Below, in pieces: positions 1 to 9,829 of a stretch of 64,000 nt of DNA. The stretch spans positions 310,001-374,000 of the forward strand of contig NZ_VRYH01000005.1 in the NCBI RefSeq assembly GCF_008079445.1. Reading direction: 5' to 3'. Below the pieces are notes generated by a model. The model did no database searches. It saw only the letters and a list, made by a program, of their open reading frames with translations, and had not been told where the DNA came from. Numbering within the stretch: the stretch's first letter is position 1; every line of letters starts with the position of its first letter. The DNA comes from Aidingimonas lacisalsi. Lineage in GTDB: Bacteria > Pseudomonadota > Gammaproteobacteria > Pseudomonadales > Halomonadaceae. The translations under genes were made by a program, and so were the position numbers.

Positions 1-628
1 TACAGTCGCAGTGCCACTGCCTGTCCACCAGACCGGACAGCGCATCGACAAGCACATCATGTCCCTTACGGGGAGTGACGGTAGCCACGCTCAGCAAGCG
101 CTGTGGCCGCTTGGTATCCTCTTTTCCGACCACGCTGGTGGCCAGCGGCGACGGTGTGACGCCGGGTTCGACCACGGCGATCCGCTCTGCGGGAACATGG
201 AATTCCGCCAAACGCTGTGCCGTGAAGTCGCTGGTGACGATCACCCGATGCACTGACGCCAATGCCCGCATTTCACTAGCCAGCAATGCCATGCGGCTTG
301 ACTCATCCAGGCCGGTTTCGTCGGCGAGTGGATGGTGTACCAATGCGGAAACGTCCAGGCGTTGCGATGCGATCGCCACGAGTTCCGGCAAGCCCCCCAT
401 CGCCAGGCCATCGATCACGACCCGGGCGCCATCCGGGATAGCGGCTAGCGCCGCTGTCATGGCATCGCGGGCCCTCGCATCGACTGCCGGGAAACGCCCT
501 TCCAGTCCGATGACCTCGATTTGCCACCCATCGGCGCGTAAGGCTTCGACGATCCGTGCATCATAGACATAGCCACCCGTCAATTGGCCGGGATCGCCAG
601 CCACGATCAACGTCAGGTCGACGCTCAC
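1..628 (-). CDS. Family 4 glycosyltransferase, N-terminal part, cut by window start
   Basis: An open minus-strand frame starts at a GTG (626-628) and runs off the left edge, giving about 209 residues. The N-terminus (MSVDLTLIVAGDPGQLTGGY) has the hydrophobic strand and GG-Y loop of GT-B fold transferases. Later there is a HP motif in ALVHHPLADET, then VIVTSDFTAQRL and, near the cut, RLLSVATVTPRKGHDVLVDAL, the usual entry into the sugar-nucleotide-binding C-terminal domain of GT4 enzymes. The GTG overlaps the TGA of the upstream pterin-synthase-like gene by 4 bp (GTGA), so the two are translationally coupled. By family it should move a sugar from a nucleotide sugar to an acceptor in the cytosol; the acceptor cannot be read from sequence. 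The catalytic C-terminal domain lies outside the window. Confidence 0.85.
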   Translation of the reverse strand, partial: MSVDLTLIVAGDPGQLTGGYVYDARIVEALRADGWQIEVIGLEGRFPAVDARARDAMTAALAAIPDGARVVIDGLAMGGLPELVAIASQRLDVSALVHHPLADETGLDESSRMALLASEMRALASVHRVIVTSDFTAQRLAEFHVPAERIAVVEPGVTPSPLATSVVGKEDTKRPQRLLSVATVTPRKGHDVLVDALSGLVDRQWHCDC

Positions 629-1023
629 AACGCCCCCTCGTAGCTTGCCCAAGCCACGTGGGACTCATGCAGTGTCACGACCATAGCCGTCAGTCCCTTG
701 GCCCCTTCGCCAAGATGCCCATTACGGATAGCCAGTGCCAGACGCTCGAAGATGGCATGGGCCATGAACTCGGTCGTCGTGTTGTGGCCGCGGAATGCCT
801 CGATATCGTCGAGGTTCTGCAAATGGAATTCGCTCAGGACGTCGTTGAGAACCTGTCCGGCAAGAGCAATGTCGACGATGAGATCGTCGTCATCCAGTTC
901 GGGGCGCCGGAAGGTCACATCGGTCACGTAAGTTGCCCCATGCATGCGCTGGGCAGGCCCGAATGTCTCGCCGTTGAAGCTGTGGGCGATCATGAAGTGA
1001 TCTCGTACGGTCAGACTGTACAT
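625..1023 (-). CDS. 6-pyruvoyl-tetrahydropterin synthase / QueD-like protein, divergent active site
   Basis: 132 residues, the usual length of the PTPS/QueD family, whose members turn dihydroneopterin triphosphate into 6-pyruvoyl- or 6-carboxy-tetrahydropterin using zinc held by three histidines and a catalytic cysteine. Here the first zinc histidine is present (MIAHSF) and so is the second (QRMHGATY), but the third, normally HGH, is an alanine, and no cysteine sits before the HG motif. The later histidine (FHLQNLDD), the NTTTE segment and the C-terminal glutamate (LHESHVAWASY) are conserved. So the T-fold looks intact but standard PTPS chemistry is doubtful. It lies between an MDR dehydrogenase (upstream, 63 bp) and a glycosyltransferase (downstream, 4-bp overlap), which suggests a role in one small pathway with them. 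Calling it queD would be wrong in my view. Confidence 0.85.
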   Translation of the reverse strand: MYSLTVRDHFMIAHSFNGETFGPAQRMHGATYVTDVTFRRPELDDDDLIVDIALAGQVLNDVLSEFHLQNLDDIEAFRGHNTTTEFMAHAIFERLALAIRNGHLGEGAKGLTAMVVTLHESHVAWASYEGAL

Positions 1024-1086
1024 GCTCCATCTCCTTGCCTGATTATCCTGTCCGTCTGACTGGGTCGTGTCGGGATCGTTTCACCG

Positions 1087-2067
1087 TCAGGCGTCGTAGC
1101 GAAGACGATGACATAGCGTCTTGCCATCGGGTTCCGACAGGGTCGGCATGATCTCGGGAAGTTCGCGGAACCGGCTCTCGCCGCTGATCAGGACATCCAG
1201 CCGATCATCCGTGAGCATAGATAATGCCAGACTCAAGCGGCGGTGATGTGTCCACCGAGCCCGGCGCGTCGGCGCGATGCCACCCACTTGACTGGAACGC
1301 AACGTGAGCCGTTGAGAATGAAACGCCTGCCCCAATGGCAACGACACTTCACGGTCTCCATACCAACTCATTTCCAACAGCATGGTCTCGTAGCCGGCCA
1401 ATGCCAACGAATGAGACAACCCATCGGGCGACCCACTGACGTGTACGACCAAGTCGTTATCGACCGGCGCGGTATCGGGCAGCGCAAAGGCGACTCCCAA
1501 GGCTTCGGCCAACGAGCTGCGTTCTGGAGCAACATCCACCAGACAGGTGTCGCTGCCAGGCAAGTTGGCACATAGATAAGCCACTAGTGCACCGACGACA
1601 CCGCCCCCGACAACGCAGATGCGATCCCCCACCACCGGCGCTGCATCCCATAGTGCATTGACCGCCGTTTCCATGTTGGCGGCCAGCACCGCACGTTCCG
1701 GAGGTACGCCTTCGGGAAGAGAGACCACAGCGCTCGCCGGTACGACGTAACGATCCTGATGTGGATGGAGACAGAAGACATCACGCCCCTGCAACTCACG
1801 CGGCCCTTGCACGACCCGACCCACGCTGGCGTAACCATACTTGACGGGAAAGGGAAACTCTCCCAGTTGAAAAGGGGCCCGCATCCGCTGGTATTCACTG
1901 CGAGGAACCTCGCCCTTGAATACCAGCGATTCCGTGCCACGACTGACCGCCGAGTAGCGCGTTTCCACGCGCACCGACTCATCATCGGTGACGGCAAGCG
2001 TTTCATGGCGCAGTTCGCCCTGGCCCGGTGCGACCGCCCAGAATGCTGTTGCCTGATTTGAGGTCAT
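1087..2067 (-). CDS. MDR-superfamily oxidoreductase lacking zinc ligands
   Basis: 326 residues with a GroES-like N-terminal domain and a Rossmann domain marked by VVGGGVVGALVAYL (about residues 150-165), typical of NAD(P)-dependent medium-chain dehydrogenases. The catalytic zinc ligands are missing: the usual Cys-Gly-Thr is SRGTE and the usual Gly-His-Glu is KYGYAS; the four-cysteine structural zinc lobe is also absent. It therefore resembles the zinc-less, BchC-like branch of the family rather than a true alcohol dehydrogenase, although databases often label such proteins zinc-binding alcohol dehydrogenase. It is the first gene of the minus-strand set with the pterin-synthase-like protein and the glycosyltransferase, and faces the CDP-alcohol phosphatidyltransferase across a 157-bp intergenic region. 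The substrate is unknown. Confidence 0.8.
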   Translation of the reverse strand: MTSNQATAFWAVAPGQGELRHETLAVTDDESVRVETRYSAVSRGTESLVFKGEVPRSEYQRMRAPFQLGEFPFPVKYGYASVGRVVQGPRELQGRDVFCLHPHQDRYVVPASAVVSLPEGVPPERAVLAANMETAVNALWDAAPVVGDRICVVGGGVVGALVAYLCANLPGSDTCLVDVAPERSSLAEALGVAFALPDTAPVDNDLVVHVSGSPDGLSHSLALAGYETMLLEMSWYGDREVSLPLGQAFHSQRLTLRSSQVGGIAPTRRARWTHHRRLSLALSMLTDDRLDVLISGESRFRELPEIMPTLSEPDGKTLCHRLRYDA

Positions 2068-2101
2068 AATCTGCCTTGATCCGGGTTGTCACTCAATAAT
2101 T

Positions 2102-2116
2102 GTACATAACATGTAC
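2102..2116. promoter_or_regulatory. Interrupted palindrome in divergent promoter region
   Basis: GTACAT-aac-ATGTAC is a perfect 6-bp inverted repeat with a 3-bp spacer, in the AT-rich stretch between the MDR gene (minus) and the CDP-alcohol phosphatidyltransferase (plus). A TATACT element follows at 2147-2152 on the plus strand. The position suits an operator for a dimeric regulator controlling both directions. No regulator gene is visible next to it and I cannot assign a family. Confidence 0.5.
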
Positions 2117-2224
2117 TTTATCAATAGATTTGCATCACTTACCCTATATACTGACATTATGAGCTACGTTGTCAGCATAGAATGAGGGAAAGGGCGGCGG
2201 CCGCCGCCCTCGGGAGACGCTGCC

Positions 2225-2974
2225 ATGACCAGACACGTCAATACCCAAGGCGGGACACGCTCACGCCTTCCCCTCGCAATGGTATGGGAATTGGGTGTCG
2301 GCCTGCTGGTTGCCGCCCTGTTGACCGAAACCGTGCGTCTGATTACGGCAGCGCCTGTCACGTTTCACCTGGGGGTCGGCAGTATCTACCTGGGCATGGC
2401 GGGACTGCTGCTTTGGTGGTGGCCAACGACACACTCGAATTTCGGCTGGGCCAACCGCATCACCCTCTTCCGCGGCGTGCTGATTGCGATCTTCACCGGA
2501 TTACTATGGGTGCCGGCACTTCTGGCCCGTCATGCCGACCTCGTACTGGGCGTGACGCTGGTCGCCCTGCTGCTCGATGGGCTGGATGGCTGGGTGGCCA
2601 GACGCACGGCAACCACGACGGCTTTCGGTGCCCGTTTCGACATGGAACTGGACGCGTTCTTCATCCTGATGCTGTGTGTTGCGGCGATACTGCTCGACAA
2701 GGTTGCCCCCTGGGTTCTGGCGATCGGCGCACTGCGTTACGTCTTCGTGGCTGCCGGCAGCCTCTGGCCCTGGCTGAGCGTCGGACTCCCCGTAAGCCGA
2801 CGCCGCAAGGTCATTTGTGTCTGGCAGGTCGTTACCCTGTTGGCGATTCTGCTGCCATCCATCTCGGCGACCGCCGCAACGGGACTGGCGGCAGTCTCAT
2901 TGCTATCGTTGGCTGTGTCGTTTCTCACCGATGCGATATGGCTATACCGGCAGTCTCATGCTGATCGCGTTTGA
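2225..2974 (+). CDS. CDP-alcohol phosphatidyltransferase family membrane protein
   Basis: 249 residues, strongly hydrophobic with about six membrane helices. The family signature DG-x2-AR-x8-G-x3-D-x3-D is complete (residues about 123-146: DGWVARR, then GARFDMELD), so the metal and CDP-alcohol site should work. Enzymes of this family join a CDP-activated alcohol to a second alcohol in the inner membrane, as in phospholipid head-group or inositol-phosphate synthesis. The head group and acceptor here cannot be told. It is read divergently from the dehydrogenase/pterin-like/glycosyltransferase genes, which hints that the locus makes a lipid-linked or glycosylated product. The 60 bp after it lead into the tenA promoter. 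Confidence 0.85.
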   Translation: MTRHVNTQGGTRSRLPLAMVWELGVGLLVAALLTETVRLITAAPVTFHLGVGSIYLGMAGLLLWWWPTTHSNFGWANRITLFRGVLIAIFTGLLWVPALLARHADLVLGVTLVALLLDGLDGWVARRTATTTAFGARFDMELDAFFILMLCVAAILLDKVAPWVLAIGALRYVFVAAGSLWPWLSVGLPVSRRRKVICVWQVVTLLAILLPSISATAATGLAAVSLLSLAVSFLTDAIWLYRQSHADRV

Positions 2975-2995
2975 ACCGAATTGTCACTGGAATGG

Positions 2996-3024
2996 CTGGC
3001 AAGCCAAGATCAAACTGCTAGACT
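2996..3024 (+). promoter_or_regulatory. Probable sigma-70 promoter of tenA
   Basis: CTGGCA (2996-3001) and TAGACT (3019-3024) are separated by 17 bp and lie directly before the riboswitch, so transcription would begin near 3031 and include the whole aptamer. This is pattern reading only. Confidence 0.45.
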
Positions 3025-3034
3025 GAGGCACACT

Positions 3035-3160
3035 CGCTTGACGGGGTGCCGGTGGAACCGGCTGAGATGGCGCAGGCTGATGTCCCGAGCGCCGATCCCG
3101 TTGAACCTGATCCGGGTAAAGGGTGCAATGCACCGCTGAACCGGCGTAGGGAATCAGGCG
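3035..3160 (+). ncRNA. Thiamine pyrophosphate riboswitch upstream of tenA
   Basis: The conserved TPP (thi-box) blocks occur in order: GGGGTGCC, GGCTGAGAT, GTTGAACCTGATCCGGGTAA and GCGTAGGGAATCA. The outer helix P1 is CGCTTGA (3035-3041) with TCAGGCG (3154-3160). A run of seven T (3173-3179) follows closely, and GCTCGG (3163-3168) can pair with CCGAGC in the aptamer, so transcription attenuation is the likely mechanism. Binding of TPP should reduce tenA expression. Confidence 0.95.
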
Positions 3161-3236
3161 TGGCTCGGTCTGTTTTTTTATCCTTCCGTACCACCCCTGC
3201 TCCTGCTGCCCGGATCGACGCCTTGACGGAGTTGAT

Positions 3237-6063
<2,827 letters not shown>

Positions 6064-6075
6064 GTCCGGCCAGGT

Positions 6076-6112
6076 ACGACACGACGCGGGCGCAATACCC
6101 GCGTCGTGTCGT
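6076..6112 (+). terminator. Strong hairpin after thiC
   Basis: A perfect 15-bp stem (ACGACACGACGCGGG at 6076-6090 and its complement at 6098-6112) with a 7-base loop starts 12 bp after the thiC stop. There is no T run after it, so it may act as an RNA-stabilising or weak terminating structure. Confidence 0.6.
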
Positions 6113-6182
6113 GAACCGGGCTCGACAGCCTGGCTGGCTCGGCGATTTTGCCCCCAAGGGGTTGAAGCAAGCCGTCGGTTTG

Positions 6183-6326
6183 ATGGTCAATTACCTCTAT
6201 GTGCTCGACAACATCGAGCGCAATCACGAGAACTACATTGCCAACGCCAGCGTGGCCCGTTCCAGCGAGGTCCGTGACCTGGCCCGCAAAGCCAGGAAGC
6301 TGGCCAAGGGGGAGACCGCCAAATGA
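6183..6326 (+). CDS. Small hypothetical protein coupled to matB
   Basis: A 47-residue frame (MVNYLYVLDNIERNHENYIA... ending LAKGETAK) whose TGA overlaps the matB ATG as ATGA. The frame is also open upstream to a GTG at 6111, but that codon sits inside the thiC hairpin, so I prefer the ATG at 6183; no clear ribosome binding site precedes either. The product would be a charged, helical, soluble peptide with a basic C-terminus. I do not recognise it. It could be a leader whose translation sets matB translation, a real small protein, or chance. Confidence 0.4.
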   Translation: MVNYLYVLDNIERNHENYIANASVARSSEVRDLARKARKLAKGETAK

Positions 6327-7840
6327 ACCACAGCCTCTTCGCTACCTTCGAACGACGCATGCGCGCACGCGGGAACGCCACCTTCATCACCACCCGCGAT
6401 GGCCGTCGCTACGCCTATCAGCAGGCACTCGATACCACCGAACGTCTGGCCGGGGCCCTCACCAAACTCGGAGTCACTCCCGGTGATCGGGTCGCGGTGC
6501 AGGTCGACAAGAGCCCGGAGACGATCCTGCTCTATCTCGCCACACTACGGATCGGTGGCGTTTACCTGCCCTTGAACACCGGTTATACGAGCGACGAGGT
6601 TCACTACTTCCTGAGCGATGCCGAACCGGCACTCTTCGTCTGCCGGCCTGCCGATCGCACGGAGGCCGAGCGCGTAGCCACGGCAGCCGGTTGCCCACAA
6701 GTGGCCACCCTCGGCACCGGCAACGACGGCAGCCTGGTGGATATTGCCGAACGGGCCGCACCGCGTACCGATATCGTCACACGAGACGAGAACGACCTGG
6801 CGGCCATCCTCTATACATCGGGCACCACCGGTCGCTCCAAGGGTGCCATGCTCACCCATCGCAACCTGAGTTCCAATGCCGAGGCACTGGCCAAGTACTG
6901 GCGCTTCAGCGCCGATGACCGACTGATCCACGCACTGCCGATTTTCCACACCCACGGACTGTTCGTAGCGTGCAACGTCTCGCTGATGGTGGGGTCAAGC
7001 ATGCGCTTCCTGCCACGATTCGATGCCGAGGCGATCCTGGATGAGCTGCCACAGGGCACGGTGATGATGGGCGTCCCGACCTTCTATACCCGGTTGCTTC
7101 AGGACGAGCGCCTGACGCCCGAGCGCACCGCCAACATGCGCCTGTTCGTCTCCGGCTCGGCGCCGTTGACCGCCGAGACTCACCGGGAATTCGAGCAGCG
7201 GACCGGCCACGCCATCCTCGAACGTTACGGCATGACTGAAACCAACATGAACACCTCCAATCCGTACGATGGGGAACGTCGTGCCGGCACGGTGGGGTTT
7301 CCCCTGCCCGGCGTGGAGATCCGCATCGCCGATCGTGAATCCGGCGACGAGGTTCCCAAGGGGGACATCGGCATGCTTCAGGTACGCGGACCCAACGTCT
7401 TCATCGGGTACTGGCGCATGCCCGAGAAAACCCGCGAAGAACTGCTCGACGATGGCTTCTTCATCACCGGCGACCTGGCCATGGTCGATGAACGCGATTA
7501 CGTCCATATCGTCGGCCGCGACAAGGACCTGGTCATCTCCGGGGGCTACAACGTCTACCCCAAGGAAGTCGAACAGGTGATCGACGAACTCGAAGGGGTC
7601 GTGGAATCCGCGGTGATCGGGGTGCCCCATCCGGATTTCGGCGAGGGGGTGACCGCCGTCGTGGTCCCCGACGCCGATGCCGATATCGACGAGGACAAGG
7701 TGCTGTCCTTTCTCGACGGCCGACTGGCGCGCTACAAGCAACCCAAGCGGGTTTTCTTCGTCGACAGCCTACCGCGCAACACCATGGGCAAGGTACAGAA
7801 GAACCAGCTTCGCCAGCAGTTCCGGGATAGTTATCGGTGA
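6323..7840 (+). CDS. matB: Malonyl-CoA synthetase (MatB-type acyl-CoA ligase)
   Basis: 505 residues of the ANL adenylating superfamily. The P-loop motif LYTSGTTGRSKGAM (about residues 165-178), RYGMTETNMNTSNPYDGE, the hinge region GRDKDLVISGGYN and the C-terminal catalytic lysine segment PRNTMGKVQKN are all present and match MatB closely. The reaction is malonate + ATP + CoA to malonyl-CoA, AMP and pyrophosphate, in the cytosol. GGGGAG stands 7 bases before the ATG. There is no malonyl-CoA decarboxylase or malonate carrier nearby, so whether it serves malonate catabolism or detoxification is open. Methylmalonate is another substrate accepted by some members. Confidence 0.9.
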   Translation: MNHSLFATFERRMRARGNATFITTRDGRRYAYQQALDTTERLAGALTKLGVTPGDRVAVQVDKSPETILLYLATLRIGGVYLPLNTGYTSDEVHYFLSDAEPALFVCRPADRTEAERVATAAGCPQVATLGTGNDGSLVDIAERAAPRTDIVTRDENDLAAILYTSGTTGRSKGAMLTHRNLSSNAEALAKYWRFSADDRLIHALPIFHTHGLFVACNVSLMVGSSMRFLPRFDAEAILDELPQGTVMMGVPTFYTRLLQDERLTPERTANMRLFVSGSAPLTAETHREFEQRTGHAILERYGMTETNMNTSNPYDGERRAGTVGFPLPGVEIRIADRESGDEVPKGDIGMLQVRGPNVFIGYWRMPEKTREELLDDGFFITGDLAMVDERDYVHIVGRDKDLVISGGYNVYPKEVEQVIDELEGVVESAVIGVPHPDFGEGVTAVVVPDADADIDEDKVLSFLDGRLARYKQPKRVFFVDSLPRNTMGKVQKNQLRQQFRDSYR

Positions 7841-7844
7841 ACCA

Positions 7845-8795
7845 TCAACGCCCCTTCGACACGCTCAGCACCACGATACCGGCCAGGACGACCGCACCGC
7901 CCAGTAGCTGGATGGGGGTCAGAACCTGGCCGAGCACCAGGTAGCCCAACAACAGGGCGGCCACCGGTTCGATATTCATGACCGGCGCATTGCGCGGCAT
8001 GTCTAGGCGTGGCACGCAGGTGAAGAGGACCGAAAAGCCGACACCGTAGAGCACCGCCAGCAGGACCAGGCCATACCAGCCCTCGATACGGCTCGGAGTT
8101 GCCAGACCACCCGGCAGTATTCCCGACATACCAGCGAGCACCATGCAAATGAAGACGGTAATCATCGTCAGCAGGGTACGCACGGCACCGTCGAGGCCTT
8201 TCAGCTTGCGATCGGTGACCCATAGTGCACAGGAAAATGCCGAGGCCGCCCCCACACCGAAAAGGATTCCCGGCAGCCATTGCGGCCCCATCGCTTCCGG
8301 CCGGGACAACCAGGTGGGGATATCGAGCACCAGCACCAGGCCGATCAGGATACCGCCCATGATCAGGCTTGCCCGTAGTGATGGCCGTGCACCGCCCAGC
8401 ACCCAGGTCAACAAGGCCAACTGGATAGGAAAGGTATTCATCAACAGCAACGCCACGGCCACCGGCACCCGCGCAACGGCTGAATAGAGACACAAGCTCT
8501 GCAGGGTAATCAGAAAACCGACCAACAGCTGCCAGCGTCGTTGTCCCCACGGAACCGCCAGGGTTTCGCGCCGCCAGACCACGATCGCCGACAGCACGAC
8601 GATCGCCACGCCCGAACGCGCCAGCACGGCCAATAGCAAGCCGGTGTCGGCATCGAAAGCGATGCGGGCGGCCACATGATTCGAGGCAAACAGACAGGCC
8701 ACGCTCATCAGGATGGCGATGGCCAGTTGGCGAGAGAAAACCGCCGGCGTGTCCGGGGCTGTGGACGATATGGATGACGAGCGTTGTGACGTCAT
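7845..8795 (-). CDS. EamA/DMT-family transporter, second of a tandem pair
   Basis: 316 residues with about ten predicted membrane helices in two homologous halves, the plan of drug/metabolite transporters (EamA). N-terminal AILMSVACLFASNHVAARI and the C-terminal repeat ending LGGAVVLAGIVVLSV are typical. Its ATG overlaps the stop of the preceding transporter by 4 bp (ATGA), so the two are coupled. It converges with matB with only 4 bp between the stops. Members export amino acids or other small metabolites; the substrate cannot be inferred. Confidence 0.85.
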   Translation of the reverse strand: MTSQRSSSISSTAPDTPAVFSRQLAIAILMSVACLFASNHVAARIAFDADTGLLLAVLARSGVAIVVLSAIVVWRRETLAVPWGQRRWQLLVGFLITLQSLCLYSAVARVPVAVALLLMNTFPIQLALLTWVLGGARPSLRASLIMGGILIGLVLVLDIPTWLSRPEAMGPQWLPGILFGVGAASAFSCALWVTDRKLKGLDGAVRTLLTMITVFICMVLAGMSGILPGGLATPSRIEGWYGLVLLAVLYGVGFSVLFTCVPRLDMPRNAPVMNIEPVAALLLGYLVLGQVLTPIQLLGGAVVLAGIVVLSVSKGR

Positions 8796-9706
8796 GAAAC
8801 TGACTCCGATTCAACGGGGGCGGACCTTCGCTCGCGAGTGGTCAGGACGACACCGGCGATCACGACAATACTGCCCACGATCTGCGCCGGCAGGATGCGA
8901 TCGCCCAGCAACCACCAGGCGCCGAGCATGGTGAAGATCGGTAACAGATTGAGGAACACCGCTGCCTGGGTGGGACCCACGTCGCCGATGGCACGGGTAT
9001 AGCACAGCAGCGCCACCACCGACGGAAAGATCCCCAGATAGAGCAATCCCAGCCAGTGGCTGGTATCCAGAGCCGGCATCGTCCCGAGGGCCAGATTCTC
9101 CCACAAGGCAATCGGCGCGAGCGTGAGATTGGCGATGACCAGCATGATCAGCAGTCCGCCGAAGCGGGGAAACTTCGACAGATGATCCTTGACCAGCAGC
9201 GAATAGCCCACCCACATCAATACCGCCAGAGCCATGATGCCATCGCCGATGTTGACCGATGCCAGGCCAGCGCCCGCCGAATCCGCCATGGCAATCACCG
9301 CCACGGCACCCGCCAGCGACATCCCCACCCCCAGCCACTGGATGGCCCGGTAGCGTTCGCCCAGCAGTAGAAAGCTGAACAGGATCGTTACCACGGGAAT
9401 CGTGCTTTCCAGGATCGCGACATTAGTGGCCGACGTATACTGCAATGCGGTGTAGATCAGGGCATTGAATAGCGTGACCCCGCTCAATGCCAGCCCCAAC
9501 AGCACGCGCCAGTGCTGGCGAAACGCATGGCGCGCGCGTACCGCCTGCCGCCAGCCCAGCGGTATCATGAGTAACAGGGCGATGAACACGCGACCGAAGG
9601 AGATGGTAAACGGTGGCAACTCGCTGAGCGCCTTGCCGACCAGGATGTTGCCCGAAAAGATGATAGCAGTCAGCAGTAGCAACACGTAGGGAACGAAAGC
9701 GCGCAT
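8792..9706 (-). CDS. EamA/DMT-family transporter, first of a tandem pair
   Basis: 304 residues from the ATG at 9706, which has an excellent GGAGG at 5-base spacing; the frame is open 84 bp farther upstream but without that signal. About ten helices in two EamA halves: LLLTAIIFSGNILVGKAL at the start, then QYTSATNVAILESTIPVV, and RAIGDVGPTQAAVFLNLLPIF in the second half. It is read together with the overlapping EamA gene downstream. The two proteins are not close copies, so they may form one asymmetric transporter or two with different substrates. The upstream neighbour, read away from it, is a class V aminotransferase, so the shared 120-bp gap may carry both promoters. Confidence 0.87.
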   Translation of the reverse strand: MRAFVPYVLLLLTAIIFSGNILVGKALSELPPFTISFGRVFIALLLMIPLGWRQAVRARHAFRQHWRVLLGLALSGVTLFNALIYTALQYTSATNVAILESTIPVVTILFSFLLLGERYRAIQWLGVGMSLAGAVAVIAMADSAGAGLASVNIGDGIMALAVLMWVGYSLLVKDHLSKFPRFGGLLIMLVIANLTLAPIALWENLALGTMPALDTSHWLGLLYLGIFPSVVALLCYTRAIGDVGPTQAAVFLNLLPIFTMLGAWWLLGDRILPAQIVGSIVVIAGVVLTTRERRSAPVESESVS

Positions 9707-9829
9707 ACCCCTCCACCGGTTAGCGGGATTTTTTGCATGATTGACTAAAAACCGTCGTTTTTTCCTGGCCTTTGGCCGGCCCGACGCCATAGTCTAACGG
9801 GTTGTATAACGAAATAAGGAGTGAATGCC

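Noticed and set aside
75-566. Open plus-strand frame of 163 codons opposite the glycosyltransferase
   Set aside because: Low-complexity Ser/Ala/Arg composition and no start signal; the opposite strand encodes a clear GT4 protein starting at GTG 628.
2101-2117. Light-regulator (LitR/MerR) type operator in the pterin-like locus
   Set aside because: TGTACA/TGTACT halves exist but the spacing is 5, not the wide spacing I recall for such sites, and no LitR gene or photolyase is present. Kept only as a palindrome.
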